Source: JALYUA01 sp038229875 (GTDB lineage Bacteria > Acidobacteriota > Thermoanaerobaculia > UBA5066 > Gp7-AA6). From it: a stretch of DNA of 38,763 nt. Made by a program: the position numbers and the translations under genes. Below the pieces are notes generated by a model. The model had not been told where the DNA came from and searched no databases. It saw only the letters and a program-made list of their open reading frames with translations. Below, one piece after another: positions 25,290 through 33,270 of the stretch (its first letter is position 1; every line of letters starts with the position of its first letter). The stretch spans positions 1-38,763 of the forward strand of contig JBBROA010000024.1 in the NCBI GenBank assembly GCA_038229875.1, read 5' to 3'.

Positions 25290-26267
25290 ATGGAAGAAGC
25301 TCGCCGTCCCCGGATTCTCTCGGGCGTTCAACCGTCCGGAAAGCTGCACCTCGGCAACTATTTCGGGGCGATCCAGCAGCACATCGCGCTCCAGGACGAA
25401 GGCGAGTGCTTCTTCTTCATCGCGGACTTCCACGCCTTGACGACGATCCAGGATCGCGGCGCGCTGCGCGAAAACGTCCGCGCCGTGGCGCTCGACTACC
25501 TGGCGCTGGGGCTCGATCCCGAAAAGGCGGCGTTCTTCCGGCAGTCCGACGTGCCGGAAGTGACGGAGCTCGCCTGGATCCTCTCGACGGTCACGGGGAT
25601 GGGGCTTCTCGAGCGGGCCCACTCGTACAAGGACAAACTCGCGCGCGGGATCCCGGCGACCGTCGGGCTTTTCAACTACCCGGTGCTGATGGCCGCCGAC
25701 ATCCTGATCTACCGCTCCCATCTCGTCCCGGTCGGCCAGGACCAGATCCAGCACATCGAGATGACGAGGGACATGGCCGGATATTTCAATCAGACTTTTA
25801 AGAGGGTCTTCCCGCTGCCGGAAGCGCGCCTCGAGCGCGCCGTCGTCGTACCGGGCACCGATGGAAAGAAGATGAGCAAGTCCTACGGCAACACGATCGA
25901 CATCTTCGCGGAAGGCGCTGCGCTCAAGAACGCCGTGATGAAGATCGTCACCGACAGCACGCCAGTCGACTCGCCGAAGAACCCCGAGAAAGACAACGTG
26001 TTCGCGCTCTACGCGCTTCTCGCCACCGCGACCGAAACCGAAGAGCTCGCGGCGCGATACCGCGCGGGCGGGCTCGGATACGGCGACGCGAAAAAGCTCC
26101 TGATCGAGCAGATCGACCGGCGCTTCGCGCCCGCGCGCGCGAAACGCCGCGAGCTCGAGCAGCAGCCCGAACGCGTCGAGGCCGCGCTGCGGTCAGGAGC
26201 GGAGCGGGCCGGCGCGGTCGCCCGGGAGACGATGCGCCGGGTGCGCGAGGCGGTCGGGCTGCGCTGA
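25290..26267 (+). CDS. trpS: Tryptophanyl-tRNA synthetase
   Basis: TrpS charges tRNA-Trp. The 325-aa protein has the usual length of a class Ic synthetase. The HIGH-type signature is GKLHLGNY (residues 18-24), and the KMSKS loop is GKKMSKSYGN (194-198 core). The segment FNYPVLMAADILIY and the GQDQIQHIEMTRD region carry substrate-binding residues typical of bacterial TrpRS. The C-terminal alpha-helical anticodon region is complete. The ATG at 25290 immediately precedes the conserved N-terminus. There is no Shine-Dalgarno, and a TACAAT box sits 9 nt upstream. No T-box or leader-peptide attenuator is visible. Confidence 0.97.
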   Translation: MEEARRPRILSGVQPSGKLHLGNYFGAIQQHIALQDEGECFFFIADFHALTTIQDRGALRENVRAVALDYLALGLDPEKAAFFRQSDVPEVTELAWILSTVTGMGLLERAHSYKDKLARGIPATVGLFNYPVLMAADILIYRSHLVPVGQDQIQHIEMTRDMAGYFNQTFKRVFPLPEARLERAVVVPGTDGKKMSKSYGNTIDIFAEGAALKNAVMKIVTDSTPVDSPKNPEKDNVFALYALLATATETEELAARYRAGGLGYGDAKKLLIEQIDRRFAPARAKRRELEQQPERVEAALRSGAERAGAVARETMRRVREAVGLR

Positions 26268-26352
26268 CGCGCGCGCCCCCGCCACGCTCCGGGATTCCCT
26301 ACCCTTCGGCCTTCGGGTTTCGCTTCCCGCCCTCTTTCTCGACGACTTGCGC

Positions 26353-26358
26353 TATATT
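26353..26358 (+). promoter_or_regulatory. Candidate -10 box of the radical SAM gene, leaderless arrangement
   Basis: TATATT (5 of 6 to TATAAT) is followed by 8 nt and the GTG start at 26367, with no Shine-Dalgarno between them and no clear -35. It lies in the 99-bp gap after trpS. Confidence 0.45.
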
Positions 26359-26366
26359 TACGCCCC

Positions 26367-27380
26367 GTGGCGACTCCGGTATCCAACCCTCCAAACCCCT
26401 GGGAATCGACTCACGCCGAATGGCTCGGCGAGCCGCCCGAGGCGCGGCTCGAGGTGTACGAAGAGCGGGCAAAGTCCATCATTGCGGAAAACGACAGCCC
26501 GGACGTCGGTTTCCGGTTTTCTATCAACCCGTACCGCGGCTGCTTCCATGCCTGTGCCTATTGCTACGCCCGCTCGAGCCACGAATATCTGGGCTTCGGC
26601 GCAGGGACGGATTTCGATCGGAAGATCGTCGTGAAGACAAACGCGCCCGGGCTTCTCCGCGCGGAGCTCACGCGCCGCTCCTGGAAGGGCGACCCGATCG
26701 CGTTCTCGGGAAACACGGACTGCTACCAGCCGCTCGAGGCGGTTTACGAGCTGACGCGCCGCTGCCTCGATATCTGCCTGGAGTTCCGGAACCCCGTCGG
26801 CCTCATCACGAAGGGCGCGCTCGTCCGGCGCGACGTGGATCTGCTCGCCGCGCTCGCGCGCGAGGCCTCCGCCACGGTCCACCTCTCCATCTGCTTCGCG
26901 GACGACGAGATGTCTCGCGCGATCGAGCCGAACACCAGCCCTCCGTCGCAGCGCTTCGAAACGATCCGCATCCTCTCGGATGCCGGAATCCGCACCGGCG
27001 TCGGAATCGCTCCGGTCATCCCGGGCCTGAACGACGACCAGGTCGCGGAGATCCTGGCCCGCGCGCGCGCCGCCGGGGCGACGGAGGCTTTCCGCCAGCC
27101 GATCCGCCTCTCGGGCGCCACCCTCCCGGTGTTTCGAGAGCGGCTGGAGGCCGCTTACCCCGCCCGGGCCGCGAAGGTCTGGAACGCAATTCTCGAGATG
27201 CGCGGCGGCCGGTGGAACGAGACGGAATTTGGCGCGAGGGGGCGCGGGCTCGGACCCCGGTGGGCTGCCGTCGAAGCGCTCTACCGCGCGGAGTGCCGCC
27301 GGCTCGGCTTCGACCGCGACGAGGAGACGCCCCGCGCGTCCACGTTCCGGCGCCCGGGGGCCCAGGGAGCTCTTTTCTAG
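26367..27380 (+). CDS. Radical SAM protein, PA0069 / spore-photolyase-like family
   Basis: The 337-aa protein carries the [4Fe-4S]-binding triad in GCFHACAYCYAR (C-x3-C-x2-C, about residues 57-64), which reductively cleaves S-adenosylmethionine. Family markers are FSINPYRGC, DFDRKIVVKTNAP, SGNTDCYQPLEA, LITKGALVRRD and PVIPGLNDD. This is the PA0069/SplB-like group, whose members are mostly uncharacterised; a DNA-repair role like spore photoproduct lyase is only a family analogy. The GTG start at 26367 has no Shine-Dalgarno. The reading frame uses the same GC-rich codons as its neighbours. It lies between trpS and an unknown membrane-protein operon, each with its own promoter signal. Confidence 0.9.
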   Translation: MATPVSNPPNPWESTHAEWLGEPPEARLEVYEERAKSIIAENDSPDVGFRFSINPYRGCFHACAYCYARSSHEYLGFGAGTDFDRKIVVKTNAPGLLRAELTRRSWKGDPIAFSGNTDCYQPLEAVYELTRRCLDICLEFRNPVGLITKGALVRRDVDLLAALAREASATVHLSICFADDEMSRAIEPNTSPPSQRFETIRILSDAGIRTGVGIAPVIPGLNDDQVAEILARARAAGATEAFRQPIRLSGATLPVFRERLEAAYPARAAKVWNAILEMRGGRWNETEFGARGRGLGPRWAAVEALYRAECRRLGFDRDEETPRASTFRRPGAQGALF

Positions 27381-27431
27381 CCACGTCGCCATCCCCTCCC
27401 CGATGCACGCGCCCTCTGAACCGCAAAGTTC

Positions 27432-27460
27432 TTGACAGAGCGAAGACGCTGCCGGAGAAT
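27432..27460 (+). promoter_or_regulatory. Promoter of the membrane-protein/regulator pair
   Basis: A perfect -35 TTGACA (27432-27437), a 17-bp spacer and GAGAAT (27455-27460, 4 of 6) make the best -35/-10 pair in the window. The -10 box ends 6 nt before the GTG at 27467, so the predicted start site coincides with the start codon. A GGAG embedded in the -10 box would not be transcribed if so. Confidence 0.55.
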
Positions 27461-27466
27461 CCGGCT

Positions 27467-28075
27467 GTGGACATCCGCCGCGTCGAACCTCCCGAGCCGG
27501 CAGCCGAGATCGGCGGCCGGGCGATCGACAATCTTCGCTTCATCCGCGAGACGATGGAAAAGGCCATCGCGTTCACCGCGGTGCCGGGCAAGGGCGGAGT
27601 CGCGATGGGAGCGACCGCGCTCGTCGCCGCCGCGCTTTCGCTCTTCGCCCGTTCACCGGACGAGTGGCTCGGGATCTGGCTGGTCGAAGCTTTCGTCGCC
27701 TTCTCGATCGGCGCGTGGGCGATGGCGCTCAAGGCGCACCGTGCGGGCGCCACGCTCTTCTCGGGCCCGGCGCGCCGCTTCCTCCTGACGCTCTCTCCCC
27801 CGCTCTTCGCCGGAGCGGTTGTGACCCTGGCGCTCGCCCGCGCGGGACAGACGGCGCTTCTCCCGGGCGTGTGGCTTCTCCTTTACGGCACCTCTGTCGT
27901 CACCGGCGGAGCGTTCGCCGTGAGGATCGTCCCCGCAATGGGCCTTCTCCTCATGCTCCTCGGCTGCCTCGCGCTCGTGTGCCCGGCTGCATGGGGCACG
28001 GCGTTCCTGGCCGCGGGGTTCGGAGGTCTTCAGATCGCCTTCGGGATTGCGATCGCTCGGAGGCACGGCGGCTGA
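27467..28075 (+). CDS. Six-helix membrane protein, unknown function
   Basis: The 202-aa protein has a hydrophilic N-terminal part (about residues 1-40, containing IDNLRFIRETMEKA) followed by about six transmembrane helices; the last reads FLAAGFGGLQIAFGIAIA and ends in RRHGG. No catalytic motif is visible and I do not recognise the family. It is translationally coupled (TGATG overlap) to a winged-helix regulator, so it may be a membrane partner or target of that regulator. The GTG at 27467 was chosen because the promoter TTGACA-17-GAGAAT points to it; no ATG lies before the first helix. Confidence 0.75.
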   Translation: MDIRRVEPPEPAAEIGGRAIDNLRFIRETMEKAIAFTAVPGKGGVAMGATALVAAALSLFARSPDEWLGIWLVEAFVAFSIGAWAMALKAHRAGATLFSGPARRFLLTLSPPLFAGAVVTLALARAGQTALLPGVWLLLYGTSVVTGGAFAVRIVPAMGLLLMLLGCLALVCPAAWGTAFLAAGFGGLQIAFGIAIARRHGG

Positions 28076-28473
28076 TGGCGCGTGCGCGAGCGGTTTCGAC
28101 AGGAGCGTCCCGGACGAGAACGGCGCCGCGGCCGGCCGAGAGCGGCAACGCGCGGCCGCCGAAATCCCGGGGGGCCGTCCCGGACCTCGACCGCGTCATC
28201 CACGAACGGCTGCGCCTGGCGATCGTCAGCGCGCTCGCGGCCGCGGAGAAGCTCTCCTTTCGAGAGCTGAAGGCGATGCTGAATGCCACCGACGGAAACC
28301 TCTCCGTGCACGCGCGCAAACTCGAAGACGCCGGGTACGTCTCCTGCCGCAAGAGCTTCGACGGCCGCGTCCCCAGGACGGAGTACCGCCTGACTCCGGA
28401 AGGCCGGCGTGCGTTCGAGCGGTACATCGACCATCTCGAATCCCTCGTTCGCAACGCTCGAAACCGGAGCTGA
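28075..28473 (+). CDS. Winged-helix transcriptional regulator
   Basis: The 132-aa protein has a basic, Ala/Arg-rich N-terminal tail (residues 1-40) and a MarR/ArsR-like winged helix: LDRVIHERLRLAIVSALA, then KLSFRELKAMLNATDGNLSVHARKLEDAGYV (recognition helix near NLSVHARKLE), then the wing SCRKSFDGRVPRTEYRLTPEGRRAFERYI. It resembles the winged-helix domain group that forms dimers without a ligand-binding domain. It presumably binds DNA; the target is unknown, possibly its own operon. The ATG overlaps the stop of the membrane-protein gene as TGATG. A T8 run follows the stop but no clear stem precedes it. Confidence 0.88.
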   Translation: MARARAVSTGASRTRTAPRPAESGNARPPKSRGAVPDLDRVIHERLRLAIVSALAAAEKLSFRELKAMLNATDGNLSVHARKLEDAGYVSCRKSFDGRVPRTEYRLTPEGRRAFERYIDHLESLVRNARNRS

Positions 28474-28497
28474 TTTTTTTTGCATGGAGACTTTATA

Positions 28498-29241
28498 ATG
28501 CAAAGTGCTTGGTACATCCTCTTTGCCACTTCCGCCATCCCGTGGATCCCGCCGGCGGACTGGGCGATGGTCCCCCCGCATCCGGGCCTCACGGTCTTCG
28601 CGTTCGTCGCCGCGGTGGCCGGATTCTTCGCCGCCGCCGCCGCGTTCGCGCTCTGTCTGGCGCTCGGCTGGAGGACAGCGGCCCGGCGCGTTGCGGTGGC
28701 CGCGGGCTCGGGAGCCGTCCTCTACCTGGCGGTCCTTGCCGTGGTTGGAGCGTCCACCGGCGAACGAACCCTGCCGCCCGGAGGGAAGAAGTACTTCTGC
28801 GAGATCGACTGCCACCTGGCTTACTCCGTCGTGGCGGAGGCACCGTCCGCTGCGTTGCGCCCCTGCGGCCCATCCGGCGGTGGGCTCGGCGTCGTCTATG
28901 TCGAGACGTGGTTCGACCCGACGACCATCTCGAGCTTCCGCGGGAATGCTCCGCTCAGCCCCAATCCGCGCCGCGTCTTCCTCCTCGACTCCCAGGGCAG
29001 GCGCTACGAGCCCGCCGCAGAGGCCGCGAGCGCGTGCGGCCCGGCGTTCCAGGGCTCCATCCCCTTCACCCGGGCGCTTCGGCCCGGAGAATCGTATCGG
29101 ACCGCGCTCGGCTTCCGAGTGCCGCCCCGCGCCGGCGCGCTCCGCCTGTGGGTCGGGGACCCGGAGCCCGGGATCGAGCAGCTCGTCGCGGGGCACGAGA
29201 ACAGCGTTTTCCATCCGAGGGTCTATTTCGCGTTGCGGTGA
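28498..29241 (+). CDS. Membrane-anchored protein with extracytoplasmic domain, unknown function
   Basis: The 247-aa protein starts with two or three hydrophobic segments (residues about 1-15, 32-58 and 65-86), followed by a mostly beta-rich domain outside the membrane. That domain contains KKYFCEIDCHLAYSV (two Cys), VYVETWFDPTTISSF, RVFLLDSQGRRYEP and LGFRVPPRAGALRLWVGDPEPG, reminiscent of DUF4352-like immunoglobulin-type domains. That assignment is tentative. The paired Cys in FCEIDCH suggests a disulfide or metal site. The ATG at 28498 has GGAG 8 nt upstream. It follows the winged-helix gene by 24 bp and may share its transcript. Confidence 0.75.
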   Translation: MQSAWYILFATSAIPWIPPADWAMVPPHPGLTVFAFVAAVAGFFAAAAAFALCLALGWRTAARRVAVAAGSGAVLYLAVLAVVGASTGERTLPPGGKKYFCEIDCHLAYSVVAEAPSAALRPCGPSGGGLGVVYVETWFDPTTISSFRGNAPLSPNPRRVFLLDSQGRRYEPAAEAASACGPAFQGSIPFTRALRPGESYRTALGFRVPPRAGALRLWVGDPEPGIEQLVAGHENSVFHPRVYFALR

Positions 29242-29378
29242 GAGCCGACCGACCCCCCGAGGGGCGATCGAGCCGCATCGCAGGGAGCGGATCGCGAGTC
29301 CGACCCCTGAGGTTCCCCTTTTTACCGGAGGGTCACATTCCGGTTGTCTCGCGGCGCCTCCGCGGCAAGAATCAATCC

Positions 29379-29612
29379 GTGAAGGCGCCCGTCTTCCGGA
29401 AAATGACTCCGCGCCGGTGGATCGAGTACACCATCGCGATCCTCGCGGGCAACGCGGTGTACTTTCTCGTGCTCTTTCCGGGCTTGAGTCCCGAGCTGCA
29501 GCACCAGCCCCAGAGAGTCGACGCCGGACTCATCCTCGACTTTCTCTGCTGCGTCGCCGTCTACGCCGCGATCCGGCTGGGCTCCGCTCACGCGCGGCGC
29601 TGGAGGGTCTAA
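29379..29612 (+). CDS. Small two-helix membrane protein
   Basis: The 77-aa protein starts with GTG at 29379; ATG at 29403 would give 69 aa. It contains two predicted transmembrane helices, IEYTIAILAGNAVYFLVLF and GLILDFLCCVAVYAAIRLG, separated by a polar loop with LSPELQHQPQRVDA. No Shine-Dalgarno is strong. Codon use and the amphipathic pattern suggest a real gene, and I do not recognise its family. It closes a run of four unassigned genes that starts at 27467. Confidence 0.6.
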   Translation: MKAPVFRKMTPRRWIEYTIAILAGNAVYFLVLFPGLSPELQHQPQRVDAGLILDFLCCVAVYAAIRLGSAHARRWRV

Positions 29613-29638
29613 CCGTCGCATAACCACCAGCTGGCGCA

Positions 29639-29690
29639 AGCGCAGCTCCGCTCCGTCTCCCCGCGGGAGAGGGTTCGGGTGAGGGGCGCG
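29639..29690 (+). repeat. Dispersed intergenic repeat R1, copy 3
   Basis: This is a shorter copy of the repeat found at 6074 and 25101. The arms TCTCCC and GGGAGA surround CGC, followed by GGGTTCGGGTGAGGGGCG. It lies in the gap between a small membrane-protein gene and the convergent RNase J gene. Confidence 0.75.
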
Positions 29691-29758
29691 GTCGTGAGGC
29701 GCAGTCCGAGTGATGAGATCGGGACTGCGAGACGAGAGACCGGGGAATCTCCCCGCAG

Positions 29759-31384
29759 TCAACCAATTATCGGAACGATCACCGGGCGCAGGTCGAAGAC
29801 TCTTCGGCACGCGCGTTTTGCGGCGATGGAGATCTCCGAGCGCAGCCAATCCAGGTCCGCACGCTCTTCCGGGGTCGCGCGCGCGAGGACGGCACGCGCG
29901 GCACGGCCCACTTCATCCGAGAGCTCCTTTTCGCCGACGACGACCCCTCGGGAGACGACCGTGACTTCGGGCGGAGACGCGCTCGCCGACGCGAAGATCA
30001 CCACGAAGCCCTCTTCCGCGAGATGTCTCCGGTCCTTCACGACGGCGGGATCGACCGTCTCCGTCCGCGAGTCGTAGTAGATCCGGCCCGACGGCACCGC
30101 CGCGGGATCCACGCGGATTCCATCGGCGGAGAGGGTCATCCGGTCCCCGTTGTCTAAAAGGAAGACGCTGTCGGCTGGAATCCCGCACTCGCGCGCCGTG
30201 TCGGCCGTCGCGGCCAGCATCCGTCTCTCGCCGTGGATCGGAAGCACCGCACGCGGCCGGACGAGGGAGATCCAGTCAACGATGTCGTCGCGGTGCGCAT
30301 GACCCGAGACGTGCACCGGGGGGTTCGACTCGCGGACGACGCGCGCTCCCCTTCGGATCAGGTGGTCGGTGACCCGGTTCACGGACCGCTCGTGTCCCGG
30401 AATCGTACGCGCGGAGAACACCACGAGATCGCCCGGGTCGAGCTTCAGGTCGGCGTGCTCGTCCAGCGCGAGGCGGTAGAGCGCCGAAAACGGCTCGCCC
30501 TGGCTCCCCGACGTGACGCAGAGCAATCGCTCGCGCGGCTGTCGCGAGAGATCTCCCGGGGCGACTCGCGTTCCCGCCGGAAGTGACAGGCGCTGCAGGC
30601 GCTCGGCGATGTCCGCGACCGTCACCATGCTGCGGCCGAGGAGGCCGATGCGCCGCCTTCCGGCGAGCGCGACCTTCGCGGCCTGGCTGATCCGGGAAAC
30701 GTGGCTCGAAAAGGTGGTCAGGATGATCCGCCCGGGAGCTCCGGCGAAAACCTGCGCGAGCCCCTCTCCCGCGACGCGCTCGGACAGCGCGCGGCCGCCG
30801 CGCTCTGCATTGGTCGAGTCGATCAGAGCGAGGTCCACGCCGTCGCCGACTGCGGCGGCGATGCCTTCGCGGTCCGTCAGCTCACCGTCAGGTGGATCGG
30901 GATCGAGCTTGAAGTCCCCGGAATGCAGGAGCCGCCATCCTCCCGCTTCGACGAGAACGGCCGCCGAATCGGGGACCGAGTGAGAGACCCGGAAGAAGCG
31001 AAACGCGAACGCTCCGGCGCGGAGAGTTTCGCGCTCCGGCGCCTCGATCAGTCCCTTCCGGGAGAGCTCGGCCTCCTCCAGACGCCGCCGGGCGAGCGCG
31101 AGCGTGAAGGGAAATCCGTAAACCGGCGCGTCGCACCATTCGCGAAGAAGGGGTAGAGCGCCGATGTGGTCTTCGTGGCCGTGCGTCAGCAGCACGGCAT
31201 CGATCCGTTCGCCCGAGAGCGCGGACATGTCCGAGGCGATCTTGTCGACTCCCGGAAACGTCTCGTCGGGAAACGATACGCCCACGTCGATCAAGAGGCT
31301 CGAACCTTCGCAGCGGAGCCAGAGGAGGTTGCGCCCGAACTCGCCGAGCCCTCCGAGCGCCACGATCTCGAGAGGCGCCGTCAT
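29759..31384 (-). CDS. rnj: Ribonuclease J (MBL/beta-CASP RNase)
   Basis: The 541-aa protein is a metallo-beta-lactamase/beta-CASP ribonuclease with endo- and 5'-exonuclease activity in the family, central to mRNA turnover in bacteria that lack RNase E. Motifs: the zinc-binding LLTHGHEDHIGALP, LLHSGDFKLDPDPP (motif 3), the beta-CASP core TTFSSHVSRISQ, IPGHERSVNRV, VSGHAHRDD and LPIHGERRML. It has the short C-terminal domain. The ATG at 31384 overlaps the rsmA stop (ATGA), so it is the last gene of corA-rsmA-rnj. An identity as RNase J1 or J2 is not distinguishable. Confidence 0.94.
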   Translation of the reverse strand: MTAPLEIVALGGLGEFGRNLLWLRCEGSSLLIDVGVSFPDETFPGVDKIASDMSALSGERIDAVLLTHGHEDHIGALPLLREWCDAPVYGFPFTLALARRRLEEAELSRKGLIEAPERETLRAGAFAFRFFRVSHSVPDSAAVLVEAGGWRLLHSGDFKLDPDPPDGELTDREGIAAAVGDGVDLALIDSTNAERGGRALSERVAGEGLAQVFAGAPGRIILTTFSSHVSRISQAAKVALAGRRRIGLLGRSMVTVADIAERLQRLSLPAGTRVAPGDLSRQPRERLLCVTSGSQGEPFSALYRLALDEHADLKLDPGDLVVFSARTIPGHERSVNRVTDHLIRRGARVVRESNPPVHVSGHAHRDDIVDWISLVRPRAVLPIHGERRMLAATADTARECGIPADSVFLLDNGDRMTLSADGIRVDPAAVPSGRIYYDSRTETVDPAVVKDRRHLAEEGFVVIFASASASPPEVTVVSRGVVVGEKELSDEVGRAARAVLARATPEERADLDWLRSEISIAAKRACRRVFDLRPVIVPIIG

Positions 31385-32196
31385 GGCGAGAGAGCCGCCA
31401 GGGCGTCGGCCGCGGGCGAGGCGGCGAGCGCGAGGTATTCGTCGAGGCCCAGGACCTCCGCCCTCGTGCGGAGGTCTTTGCCCATCGCCGCGAGCGCCGA
31501 CTCCCACGGCCCGCGCCCGCCCGCCGAAGACAGCGCGTTAGCGAGGGTCTTGCGGCGCGAGCGGAAGGCGAGCGAGGCGATGGCGATCGCCCGCGCTCGA
31601 AGCTCGGACGGCAAAGCGGGTTCCCGAGGCGTGAGCTCGAGCACGCTCGACATCACTTTCGGACGCGGACGGAAGGCGCCCGGCGGAAGGTCGAAAAGGA
31701 TGCGCGGCCGCGCGAAGGCCGCCGCGCGGACGGACAGATAACCGTAGTGCTCGGTCCCCGGGCGGGCGGCGAACCGCAGCGCCACCTCCTTCTGCACCGT
31801 GGCGACCGATCGCAAGATCGCCTCCGGCGACTCGAGCGCGGCAACCAGAATCGGTGTCGCCACGTTGTACGGAAGGTTCGCCACCATCACGGCGGGTCCG
31901 GGCCAGCCCGCGATCTCGAGCCACTCCCGAAAGGAACGATCGAGAACGTCCCCCTGGAAGATCCGCACGCGGTCCTCCGCGAGCTCCGCTTCGAGCTCCG
32001 CCGCGCGCAGCGGGTCGATCTCGATCGCGAGCAGGCGCCCCGCGCGCTCTGTCAGAAGGCGAGTCAGCGCTCCTTCTCCGGGCCCGACCTCGAGGGCGGT
32101 GTCCGAAACGCCCAGGCGGGCAGCGTCGACGATCCGTTCCGCGGTGCCGGCGTGGACTAAGAAGTGCTGCCCCCACCGCTTGCGCGCGGGGATCAC
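31381..32196 (-). CDS. rsmA: 16S rRNA (adenine-1518/1519-N6)-dimethyltransferase RsmA (KsgA)
   Basis: RsmA adds four methyl groups to two adenines near the 3' end of 16S rRNA. The 271-aa protein has the N-terminal RWGQHFL, the SAM-binding EVGPGEGALTRLL (motif I), IEIDPLRA, the QGDVL segment, and the catalytic NLPYN motif (residues 107-111). The GTG start at 32196 overlaps the corA stop (GTGA), and its stop overlaps the RNase J start. The full length and intact motifs indicate a working enzyme. Confidence 0.96.
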   Translation of the reverse strand: MIPARKRWGQHFLVHAGTAERIVDAARLGVSDTALEVGPGEGALTRLLTERAGRLLAIEIDPLRAAELEAELAEDRVRIFQGDVLDRSFREWLEIAGWPGPAVMVANLPYNVATPILVAALESPEAILRSVATVQKEVALRFAARPGTEHYGYLSVRAAAFARPRILFDLPPGAFRPRPKVMSSVLELTPREPALPSELRARAIAIASLAFRSRRKTLANALSSAGGRGPWESALAAMGKDLRTRAEVLGLDEYLALAASPAADALAALSP

Positions 32197-33221
32197 CGGA
32201 TGCTCTGTCGCCGGATCAGCCAGAGCATGAAGGGGGGCACAACGACCATCGACACGATGCTCGCAATGAAGAGCCGGTCCCCGGCGCCCGCGAGGCGCCC
32301 GAAGTTCATGCCGAAAAAGCCCGTGATGAAGGTGAGCGGCAGAAAGATCGTCGAGATCACCGTGAGGCGCCGCACGACCTCGGACAGGCGGTTGTTCTCC
32401 ACCGAGAGGAACGCGTCGAGAGAGCCGGTCAGAAGCTCGCGGTACGTGTCGATGGAGTCCGTGATCCGGATCAGGTGGTCGTAGACGTCCTGGAAGTAAA
32501 AGACTCGCGCGGCATCGAGGACCGGAGGGTCGCGCCGCAGAAGGACGTTCACGGCGTCCCGCTCCGGGGCGATGACACGGCGGAGCAGCGAGAGGTCCTT
32601 TTTCAATTCGAGGAGATCCGCGAGCCGCGCCGTCTCGAACTTGGCGAACACAGCGGACTCGATCGCCTCGGTTCGCTCCGCCAGGTCGTCTAAGACCGGG
32701 AAGTACTCGTCCACAATCGTATCGAGCAGCTCGTAGAGGAGACCCGACACGTCGTGAACGCCCGATTCGCGGCAGAACCGGTCGAGGACCTCCTTCAACA
32801 GGGGGACGTCTCCGTCGTGAGTGACGATCAGAAAATTCGACCCGATGAACGCGTCCACCTCGTCGAACTGCAGGCCGCCGTCCAGACAGCCGATTCGATA
32901 CGCGACGAGGAAGTAGTGATCCGGGAAGACGTCGATCTTCGGCCGCTGGTGCCGGTGGCGGACGTCCTCGACCGCGAGCGGGTGAAGAGACAGCTCGCGA
33001 GCGAGCACGTCGAGCTCCTGGTCGGTGGGAGATTGGAAGTCTCCGAAGAGGAAGGACTTGCTCGACGCGAGGCGTGCGCGGATTCCCTCGATGGGAACGG
33101 CCTCCTCGTGCGGGGCGCCTTCCGGGCCGAACAGAATCAGTCGGGGTTCGCGGCGCGTGTCGGGCCGGTCGCGCTCGGCCCAGCCGATGTTTCCCGCATG
33201 CAATGGCCTCGGCTCCGGCAC
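32193..33221 (-). CDS. corA: CorA-family magnesium/cobalt transporter
   Basis: CorA forms a pentameric channel for Mg2+ and other divalent cations. The 342-aa protein has a large cytoplasmic alpha/beta domain and long stalk helix, then two C-terminal membrane helices joined by the signature FFGMNF (GMN at 304-306). The intracellular part contains LAVEDVRHRHQRPKID and VYDHLIRITDSIDTYRELL, typical of the family. The C-terminus is basic (LIRRQSIR). The start is GTG at 33221; a TTG seven codons downstream is possible. It is divergent from the diguanylate cyclase (49-bp gap) and heads the coupled corA-rsmA-rnj operon. Confidence 0.93.
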   Translation of the reverse strand: MPEPRPLHAGNIGWAERDRPDTRREPRLILFGPEGAPHEEAVPIEGIRARLASSKSFLFGDFQSPTDQELDVLARELSLHPLAVEDVRHRHQRPKIDVFPDHYFLVAYRIGCLDGGLQFDEVDAFIGSNFLIVTHDGDVPLLKEVLDRFCRESGVHDVSGLLYELLDTIVDEYFPVLDDLAERTEAIESAVFAKFETARLADLLELKKDLSLLRRVIAPERDAVNVLLRRDPPVLDAARVFYFQDVYDHLIRITDSIDTYRELLTGSLDAFLSVENNRLSEVVRRLTVISTIFLPLTFITGFFGMNFGRLAGAGDRLFIASIVSMVVVPPFMLWLIRRQSIR

Positions 33222-33270
33222 GCCCGGGAGGGTATCAAATGGTAAACTCTTGCATCGACAGGAAGTTCCC

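Noticed and set aside
28474..28481. Run of eight T residues after the winged-helix gene, as a possible terminator
   Set aside because: No stable GC stem precedes it within the required distance.
28494..28499. Perfect TATAAT at the start codon of the 247-aa membrane protein
   Set aside because: It overlaps the ATG, so transcription from it would begin inside the gene; no -35 is present and a good Shine-Dalgarno precedes the ATG. Probably chance.
29242..29378. Possible terminator or small RNA between the 247-aa protein and the 77-aa protein
   Set aside because: Only a short CCCC-CGA-GGGG stem and an isolated T5 run are present, and they are not adjacent.
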